This document shows positions 57,801 to 64,000 of a stretch of DNA of 64,000 nt, piece after piece (positions within the stretch are counted from its first letter, which is position 1; each line of letters starts with the position of its first letter). The position numbers and the translations under genes were made by a program. This stretch comes from Crotalaria pallida (taxonomy: Eukaryota > Streptophyta > Magnoliopsida > Fabales > Fabaceae), in the NCBI GenBank assembly GCA_037953625.1, contig CM075651.1:135374501-135438500 (forward strand), written 5' to 3'. The notes under the pieces were generated by a model that saw only the letters and a program-made list of their open reading frames with translations, was not told the origin of the DNA and did not search any database.

Positions 57801-57971
57801 GCAGACATTGGGCTCAAAAATCGAAGGGATGGAAAGTTTGCCCAGAATTGGGAGGGCCCCTACAGAGTCGTTTCAAAAACACACTCTGGGGCATACAAGT
57901 TAGAAACCCTCGAAGGAGCCGAGCTCAAGAATTCCTGGAACGTTGCGAAGTTGAGAACCTATTTCAGTTAG
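54863..57971 (+). pseudogene. Tat pol: RT, RNase H, second RNase H, integrase (degraded)
   Basis: Continues the gag-protease frame. Reverse transcriptase has 'RMCVDYTDLNKACPKD', 'MPFGLKNAGATYQRMM' and catalytic 'VYIDDMI'. RNase H follows ('FLALKEYLASPP', 'SLFIYLSV'), then a second, Tat-type RNase H with Asp in 'IYVDGSSN', Glu in 'NNQAEYEVVLAG' and Asp in 'LRDSQLVV'. Integrase has an HHCC finger (ending 'HVKKCPQCQ') and a core with Asp in 'GMDIVGQFP', Asp in 'LITDNGSQF' and Glu in 'QTNGQAEAANRAI', then a basic tail to 57971. Breaks are the stop at 55244, a frameshift near 56033, TAA 56515, a frameshift near 57062 and TAG 57210 (Trp expected). It is inactive by itself but a complete set of domains. 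Confidence 0.9.
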
Positions 57972-59072
57972 GATTACCCCGGGTATCATCAGCAATCACC
58001 TGCACCTTCAGTTCAAGTTCAAGTTTAATTTCATTTTAGTTTCTGTTAAAGTCTTCACATTTACTTCCTTTGTTTATATCTTGTCCCATTGTTATATACT
58101 CGCTTTTAAATTCCCTAAAATGGCAATGAACTCATATTTGTGATCAATGAAATAGTACAAACTTGCCCCTACTCAAGTGCCACAGTTTTATATACGTACG
58201 TACTAGCTTCTCATTTAGCATTGGCCACCTAAATGTTGCATGGCGCTATGTACAGTCAACATCTTGTAAATAAGATCGGCTCATATGCACAGTGTACAAG
58301 GGACACCCGATAAAGTACAGCTTGCTGTGAAATGTTCTCACATAACTTCACTTAGCAACCTCTTTCACATCGGGGACGAGGACACCCACCTTGGCTATGG
58401 TGGGTGGATCCGAGATCCCTACCGTATGCACTTATATACAGTACCTTTTTTCAGAGGAAAACTTATAAGATTACTGCACTTACTGAGTCGTCCGAGCACA
58501 ACCTAGTTATTTTTATTTCAAGTTTGAACGAAGGACAATAAATTTTCTCCGTCATGAGTTTCTCAGGTCCGATTAAATCCGAACACAACAAGTAAAAAAG
58601 TACTTGTATTCTTAAAGACAATTTTACTCGGTTACTTAACAGTGGAACAGTTGACCACAGCTCAGGTCCGACTAAGTCCGATCAAAACAGCCAACTAAAC
58701 AAAATGCAACAAGTCTTAAAGACTTGCGTTTTTTACAGAAAAAAGTTTCCTTCACGACCTGACAACCAATCGCAATTCGGATCCGAGGTATCAATAGCAA
58801 ACATGCAACGAGCTAACAATATAAACTCGCATCTCGTAACAAGTTAAGGAAAAAACCCGCATAAAAATGATCTCGGACACTACATATATGCAACAAGTTA
58901 AAACGGAAAACTTGCATAAAATTGACAAGATGCAACAAGTTAAACAGAAAAGAACTTGCATTAAACTAAAGGAAATGTTATACAGAGCCAGCAAAATAAA
59001 GCTGTTACAATGATGTCAACACATGTTATACAAAAACATTAATAAAATACAAAGTTGTCCAGCATAAGGGAC
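57972..59072. other. Non-coding segment between Tat pol and antisense gene
   Basis: No coding region seen. Diverged repeats of 'caggtccgactaagtccga' type words (58563-58690) and 'gcaacaagttaaa' words (58860-58960) are present. This segment contains the 3' ends of both the sense pol and the antisense gene, so convergent transcription would meet here. Confidence 0.6.
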
Positions 59073-61419
59073 TTACGCAGCATCATCTTCAATATCGGAA
59101 AGCTGCACCTTGGTCGGATCGAACTCATCTTCGGGTTTCTCTTCCAAGGGGTTGGGAAGGTTCTCTTCAGGTTGGTCGAGATCCACCTCGGCTCCGTCAT
59201 TTTCAAAGTCAACCATCTTCCCATTTTCGACCCCAAACCCAGCACTGGCGCCGACAACCCGAACTCGGATCTCTTTGTTCAGATGTTGAATCTGTTCAAC
59301 AGCATTGGCAAATATCTTGCTTCCCCCCTTCTCAAAATCGAAGGTTGCCTCTGCCGCAGCTATCTTGTGTTTAAGTGCTTGAGCAGCCCTTCTCTTCAGC
59401 ATTGATCTGACCCTCTCAACCTCGGCGAGGCCTTCCTGCCGACCTACTTCCTTAGCAGCCTCCTCCGCCTTTTGGGCATCTGCTCTAACTTGGGCCAGTG
59501 CCTCCTCATGATTTTTAAGAAGCTCCTCCATTTGTTGACGGTGCTTCTCCTCCAACTCGGCCAATTTCTGATCAGCGGAAGTTTTACTACTACTTAAATC
59601 AGCCACCTCGGCCGCCAGCTCAGCTCGGGCTTTCTTCTTAGCAGGTGACACACCCTCTGCTACGTCATCTGAGACCTCCGCCAACACATTGAACATGGTG
59701 GTCGACCTCTTCAGTTGACAGGCCAGCTCCTCGGCCATTCTCTTCCATTCAGCCCCGGACATCCGGATCAGAGTGTCCTTCACCGAGGGTTTGGCAGTAG
59801 TGGTCGGCGACCTCGGAAGGATATCAGTTCCCTTCCTTAGACCTGACGACGAAGGAGGGGGATCAGCGGCAGTAACCACCTCGGTGCTAATGCTCGGAGA
59901 TTGAGGAGGAGGAAGGGCGAGGATCACTGCAGGAGTAGGTCGAGGCCGAGGAGCCGAGTCGGTGGAGGCCGTGTCGGTAGAGACCGCGGCAGGGGTTGTT
60001 TCATTGGAAGGGCTGTCAGTCCTCTTCCTCTTGCGGGCCTCCATTGCAGCTTTGAGCGCCTTTGACGACATGTCCGACCAGTGTTCGTCTGAAAACAAAA
60101 GAATAAAACAAAATCATTTAGAAAGTTGAAAGGAAAAAATATACAAGTGCAAGAGAAAAGTTAACTACCAAACTTTGTAACGACTTCATCATCGGGACAC
60201 TTCATAAACACTCCGATGTCGAGCTGGAATTTCCTAGCCCGATACTCGGACTGGAAGTGGTTGGCCGTTACAGCTTCATCGGCATCAAGTGTTGCACCCG
60301 ACCATCTCTGTGGCGTGCCGACGTGACGAGTGAAGAACTCCTGGGTCCACTCCAAGGGGAACTTCGGTCCCGTCTCGGCCCGAAACCAAGGTCGCCCCGT
60401 GCCCACATACTTATACTTAAAGAATCTTGGCTCGAAATGCTTCCAAGAATCCGCGAACATGCCGAAGAGCCCAAAATGACCTCGGGCCTTGGTCGACACC
60501 CAAAGCCGACCAGTAACACCATCTTTGTTACTTACGAAGGGGTTGTACAACCATAAGAAAAGCCGAACTGTACATACTAATCCTTTGGCTCCATAGTATT
60601 TTTGGAAGGCTCGAAGAAACGACCAAGTGTTGGGGTGTAATTGTGAAGGAGCCAGTCCGAGTTCGTTTAAAACCCTCATCTCCAAGTCGGTGAATGGGAG
60701 AGTCACGCCGAGGTTGTGTATCAAGTCGGCATAAAAGAAAAAAGAGTTATCGTCGGTCTGCGAGCATATCCTATCATTCACGGAGCAGGGAAAAACCTCA
60801 TACGAGTTTCCAACAGTATCCCCAGGGCATGGTAGCACAGCCCTCTTCACATCCGCGAGCTTGTCCTCGGAGTCTAAGCTAGACCGAACTCCTTTGGGCT
60901 CAACGTCAACCCACTGATATTGATCACCATCAAGGGGTGCAGGGTAGAGCTCGGGTCGACTGATGCACTTCCGGGGTGGCATGTTACCTGTGGAAGAACA
61001 GGGGAGCTCGGCGTTAGTCCTACAGGTTACGAAAAATAACCCCCAGAAAAACCCCTCGAAGTTGTTCCGAGGGGCGAGCATCTCCCCTCTTCCACAGGAA
61101 CCCCTCGCTCAAACAGTCTCTCTCTCTCCATCATTTCAAAGTCGAAACGCTCCCTACCATCGACAAACTCGGCCCAGGCATACTGTTTTATCCACTCACT
61201 CTGCTCTTTCCAATCTTGAGGGAAGACGATCTCAAGGGGATCGACCTCCAAGACTTGTTTCTCATATCTCTGCCTATACTCTTGCTGGCGACGAAGCGTC
61301 TCGTCGTCCTCCGTTGAGGAGCAGGAAGAGGAGGAAGAGCCGTCCTCCTCCTCACTGCTGCTGGTGGACAACGAAACCACCCCTACCCATTTCCTAAACC
61401 ACTCTCTACTCCTACTCAT
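59073..61419 (-). CDS. Tat antisense gene with putative gypsy-type transposon domain
   Basis: Opposite to gag-pol and fully open. Proposed exons are 61419 to about 61050 (start 'MSRSREWFRKW', acidic Ser/Glu-rich), 60987-60169 and 60088-59073. The second intron is well supported: GT at 60168-60167 and a 'ttttcag' acceptor join 'VVTKF' to 'DEHWSDMSS'. The first splice is uncertain; translation could instead start at ATG 60982 ('MPPRKCISRPE'). Exon 2 has 'LGLAPSQLHPNTWSFLRAFQ', typical of the plant 'putative gypsy type transposon' family (Pfam PF04195). Exon 3 is Pro/Ser-rich with a basic 'EARKRKR' patch, a long Ala/Glu/Lys coiled coil (about 'AELEEKHRQQMEELLKNHEE') and an acidic tail. Antisense genes downstream of pol are known in Tat elements, function unknown. 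It lacks the stops that litter gag-pol. Confidence 0.75.
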
Positions 61420-62304
61420 CTTCCTACTTCCCCAATCCACTCCTCTGGGTTTCTGAAAAATAAGAACAAAAAAAAATTAAAAACTCTCCAAAGGCCTAAA
61501 CACTCCCAACCCAAGAGCGCCAAAACCCCAAGACTATTTCCCAAAATCAAAACCTCAAAACCCAGGGAGAATACCCCACTTCCATAAAAACAGAAATAAA
61601 AACAAAAAGTATCGACCCCTCCCACGCAAACCATAATGCAGTAAAGGAAAAAGAAGAAAAAAGTGGCGAAGGAGAAGAAGCAGTACCTTAGAAGTAGAGA
61701 CTTGAACGAGAGTATGAAACTAACGCTACGGGCAAGATCAAGAAAGGAGGATGCAGAAAAAGGAAAACTGGGTCAGAGTAGGAGAAGGACGGTTGCGAGT
61801 ATGAGAGAGGAACGGTTGCGGGAATTTTCAGAGCAGAAGAAGAACAGTTTTCAAGCACGTGAGAAACGGAAAAGGCGAAAAGGAGGTAGTGAAGGGGTAG
61901 GGGGTTTAAATAGGCAGTTTTCCCTCTCTTTTCTGGATTATGGGCTCGGCCCAACAGCCCAACCCAGTCTTCTACCACATACTCAGGGACGCGTGGCACA
62001 AAATGAGTGGAATGGCAGACCTCGAGCAACGTTGCAATAATGGCAACGCTTCGTTCAACGTGATTTCTGACACGTGTCAGATACGGAGAAAGCAAACGTC
62101 ACGTCGGAGCAGGTGAAAGGACAACTTTCAAATCTGCTCCGTATCCAGCTCTCGGCAACTCATCTGCCGAGCTCCCTAGAACCTTGGAACAAGGATTAAA
62201 TAGCCTTGACCGAGCTGGGGGGCTTATGTGGTGGACTTGGAAAAAGGACCTGAATCAAGACCTCGGAATAAGGCTTAAAAAGCCTTGACCGAGCTGGGGG
62301 GTTA
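61420..62304. other. Putative promoter side of antisense gene and 3' internal region of Tat
   Basis: Overlapping open frames on both strands (61663-62095) have no recognisable domain. A CT-rich segment upstream of the antisense start could be its leader. At the right end is a duplicated polypurine region (62202-62304). Confidence 0.5.
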
Positions 62305-62318
62305 TGTGGTGGACTCGG
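62202..62318 (+). repeat. Duplicated polypurine tract and LTR start
   Basis: 'agccttgaccgagctggggg' occurs at 62202 and again at 62281, each followed by 'ttatgtggtggact'. The first copy thus includes an extra LTR-like start (TGTGGTGGACTTGG) 79 bp before the true 3' LTR. Only the second is continued by the full LTR. Confidence 0.85.
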
Positions 62319-62813
62319 CTTAGCGGAGCTCCTCGGAACCCTCGCTCAGGTCCTGATGACCCTTTAGGAAGCCCTCTGTGGGCTTGGCCGAGCTCAAAAG
62401 CTCAACGGCCGAGCGGACACCAGACACGGGCCGACCTTGTACTCCTACTAGGGTCCGACTTCCTTGTCCGACACCACGCAGAGATTCCGATACCAAGGAC
62501 AGGATGACGTACGCATCTTATCCACAAGGACAGCTCATCTGCTCATAGCTCATTACAGGCTGGCCATACTTGGGCCTCAAGCAAGCTCATTAGGGCAACC
62601 AGCTCCCCCCTATAAGTAGCTCCGTACTACATGGGGCTCAGGTATGTCCTCTAACCCTAATTGCCACCTTCCCACACCAGTGATTAGGGTTACTTCTTGG
62701 CTCTTTACCTTGCCACCTGAGGACACCCACAAACATCACAGATAAACCCCAGACAGAGGCTTCCTTAAGGTCTTCTTCCTTACCTTGAGGTCCTCACAGT
62801 CTTGGACATCACA
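62305..62813 (+). repeat. 3' LTR of Tat element
   Basis: 509 bp, TGTGGTGGACTCGG to GGACATCACA. It includes the TATA word TATAAGTA at 62611-62618 that is deleted from the 5' LTR. Few other differences from the 5' LTR are visible. Confidence 0.93.
62611..62618 (+). promoter_or_regulatory. TATA word in Tat 3' LTR
   Basis: TATAAGTA follows a C-run, a common arrangement for an LTR promoter core. The corresponding stretch is missing in the 5' LTR. Confidence 0.5.
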
Positions 62814-63004
62814 CATGACAAGACCAAACACATTGATGTGAAACATCATTTTATCAGAGACATTGTTGCACTTTGTGAGGTTGTGGTGAGAAAGATTCAC
62901 ACATCGGAGAATCCAGCAGATATGCTTACTAAGGCACTTCCAAATGCTAAGTTCCAACATTGCTTAGAACTTGTTGGTCTTTACAGTAGTGTCGAATTCG
63001 AGCC

Positions 63005-63015
63005 AAGGTGGAGAT
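63005..63015 (+). other. Polypurine tract of copia copy 2
   Basis: 'aaggtggagat' directly precedes the 3' LTR, as in copy 1. Confidence 0.8.
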
Positions 63016-63378
63016 TGTTGGGTGGCTCTGCATAGTCTTCTCTCTAACATGAACAACCCATGGTTGCTATTGTTTTTTATTTTATTTCAATGGCTATCAT
63101 TGGCTCCTCATTATTACCATTCATTTCAATTGCTATTAGAGTATTTTATTTTCAGCCTCATATGCATGAATGGTCATAGACCATTCTTCTCTCCTATATA
63201 AGGAGTCACACTTTCCATTGTAATACATCCCTATTCTCTCATTCCCATTTTCTCATATAGCAATAATTATAGAAAGTTCATTATATTATCATTTTTGCCA
63301 ACTTTTATTCTATTAATTTCTCTTTAATTCTCCAATTGATTTGATCTTGTACTTCCGCTTAGTGCATATACCTTAACA
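63016..63378 (+). repeat. 3' LTR of copia copy 2
   Basis: 363 bp, TGTTGGG to TTAACA, followed by the ATATA target duplication and the same 'gtttctcaaaaaattaatta' flank as copy 1. It shares the 3'-LTR-specific 'cttgtacttccgctt' word with copy 1. Confidence 0.95.
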
Positions 63379-63383
63379 ATATA

Positions 63384-64000
63384 GTTTCTCAAAAAATTAA
63401 TTATGTCATCACGTTAATTCCTCCAAACTGTTCCATCACAGATCAATTTAACGATACTTAAGTGACACAGTAAATAAAAAAAATTATAAATCAATATTAT
63501 AAAAACTTAAATAAATAAACAATAATAAAGAGATACCCACAACTAGCAACTTATGACCCAATTTTCTAAAGGGGACGAGAATTGAGCAATGATGAATGTG
63601 CGGGGGAATTGTCCATGTCTTTTTCCCATCTTCTAATTTTACTCTTCATCTTCATTCCTTGATTCGGGGAGAATTTTCTCCTCCTCCTTGTGTCCCGATG
63701 GATTTTTTTTTGTCCATCCGATTTTTCAGATACTGCATAGGTACATCCGGATCAAAACCAAGTCACGTGTCTGGTTATGATATGTAAGTCTTCCAACATA
63801 ATTTTCTGCATTCACAAAGAATCAAACTCAGTACCTTATTTAAGCAAAACTGAGCCGCTTACCACTCATCTCAACCCATGGTAAAATATGTTTGACATGT
63901 TATGTGAAAGCCACTGAACTACATGGCAAATTATGTGCCAACGGATTTTGAAGAATTTTTATAAAGTTGAAAAAAAATTAAAATTATCCATAATGAAATA
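63384..64000. other. Flank downstream of copia copy 2, no gene seen
   Basis: Matches 35021-35640 with few differences. The duplicated unit continues past the end of the window. Confidence 0.8.

Larger units (their letters stand above)
50766..62813 (+). mobile_element. Ty3/gypsy Tat-lineage (Retand-like) retrotransposon, 12 kb
   Basis: LTRs start TGTGGTGGACTCGG and end GGACATCACA. They are flanked by CACGA (50761-50765) and CATGA (62814-62818), a 5 bp target duplication with one mutation. Copy 1 of copia has the uninterrupted site. The PBS TGGCGCCGTCTGTGGGGA, domain order GAG-PR-RT-RH-second RNase H-INT and a long antisense gene between pol and the 3' LTR are features of Tat elements. gag-pol has several stops and frameshifts. 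It carries a Cassandra array in gag. GC content is clearly higher than the surrounding DNA. Confidence 0.93.
46938..63035 (+). pseudogene. copia gag-pol, degraded and interrupted (copy 2)
   Basis: The frame from ATG 46938 matches copy 1 with an offset of 16311 up to the Tat insertion at 50765. The last part of RNase H resumes at 62816-63035. It has the same zinc knuckle, protease, integrase and 'YVDDMLIA' motifs. Shared lesions are TGA 47190, TAA 49722 and the RNase H frameshift near 50441. Unique lesions are TAG 47088, TGA 48477 (Trp in copy 1), two stops at 48981-48986, and TAA 50680. In the opposite direction, copy 2 keeps Gln and Glu codons where copy 1 has TAG 30717 and 33189. It can no longer make a polyprotein. 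Confidence 0.9.
46537..63378 (+). mobile_element. Ty1/copia retrotransposon copy 2, split by Tat element
   Basis: Same element, same ATATA target duplication (46532-46536 and 63379-63383) and same flanks as copy 1, so it arose by duplication of the host segment. It is interrupted at 50765/62814 by a 12 kb gypsy element. Without the insertion its length is about 4.8 kb. Confidence 0.95.
36517..64000. repeat. 8.03 kb tandem duplication, copy 2 (expanded, runs off window)
   Basis: The homologous parts are 36517-36561, 44833-50765 and 62814-64000. Together they match copy 1 from 28484 to about 35640. The extra DNA is an 8.27 kb Helitron-like insertion and a 12 kb Tat element. About 0.9 kb of the unit should lie beyond the window. 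A deletion of about 160 bp relative to copy 1 is near 45409-45440, and a 139 bp tandem repeat is at 45869-46146. Confidence 0.9.

Noticed and set aside
1..64000. CRISPR arrays, operons, riboswitches or phage-like systems
   Set aside because: Repeats here are transposon or simple-sequence derived. Gene structure with introns and the element content are plant nuclear.

Overview
This is plant nuclear DNA from a eudicot, most plausibly a legume. The sequence is AT-rich, has GT-AG introns, two spliced 2-oxoglutarate dioxygenase genes, and plant-type mobile elements (Ty1/copia, Ty3/gypsy Tat, Cassandra, Helitron, Stowaway, tRNA-derived SINEs). Nothing is prokaryotic or viral. The legume assignment is an impression, not a proof.

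Region 1 (1-17100) is old repeat DNA. A 4.2 kb core is present twice in direct orientation (801-5008 and 9188-14663). The second copy alone carries a 988 bp terminal-inverted-repeat element and a 274 bp Stowaway-type MITE. Between and after them lie a gag-only Ty3/gypsy remnant, foldback elements, a hAT end with a broken transposase start, and two copies of a hairpin-rich repeat.

Region 2 (17100-21550) holds an exceptional perfect (GAA)122 tract and a 1.4 kb foldback element with arms of about 420 bp.

Region 3 (21550-29460) is the only clear host-gene region. It holds two tandem minus-strand paralogs of an SRG1-like Fe(II)/2-oxoglutarate dioxygenase. Each has four exons, encodes 359 residues and keeps its catalytic residues. 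They lie on successive ~4 kb duplicated units.

Region 4 (28484-64000) is a tandem duplication of an 8.03 kb unit. Copy 1 (28484-36516) contains SINEs and one complete but decayed Ty1/copia element. Copy 2 starts at 36517 and runs off the window, enlarged by nested insertions. (a) An 8.27 kb Helitron-like insertion (36562-44832) carries fragments of a MAP65-type gene and a SUMO gene. Its SUMO fragment is split by a 1.6 kb TG...CA element. (b) A 12 kb Ty3/gypsy Tat element (50766-62813) is inserted in copia copy 2. It has a broken gag-pol and a large, still open antisense gene. (c) A tandem Cassandra array (three LTRs, two internal domains, 5S-rRNA-like LTRs) sits inside the Tat gag. Empty sites in copy 1 give a relative order: copia insertion, tandem duplication, then Helitron and Tat insertion, then Cassandra in Tat. 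The TG...CA element entered the captured SUMO fragment after the capture or in the donor.

I found no clearly new gene system. The most notable items are the nested, datable insertion history, the Helitron with two captured genes, the Cassandra tandem array, the Tat antisense gene, the dioxygenase pair and the GAA tract.
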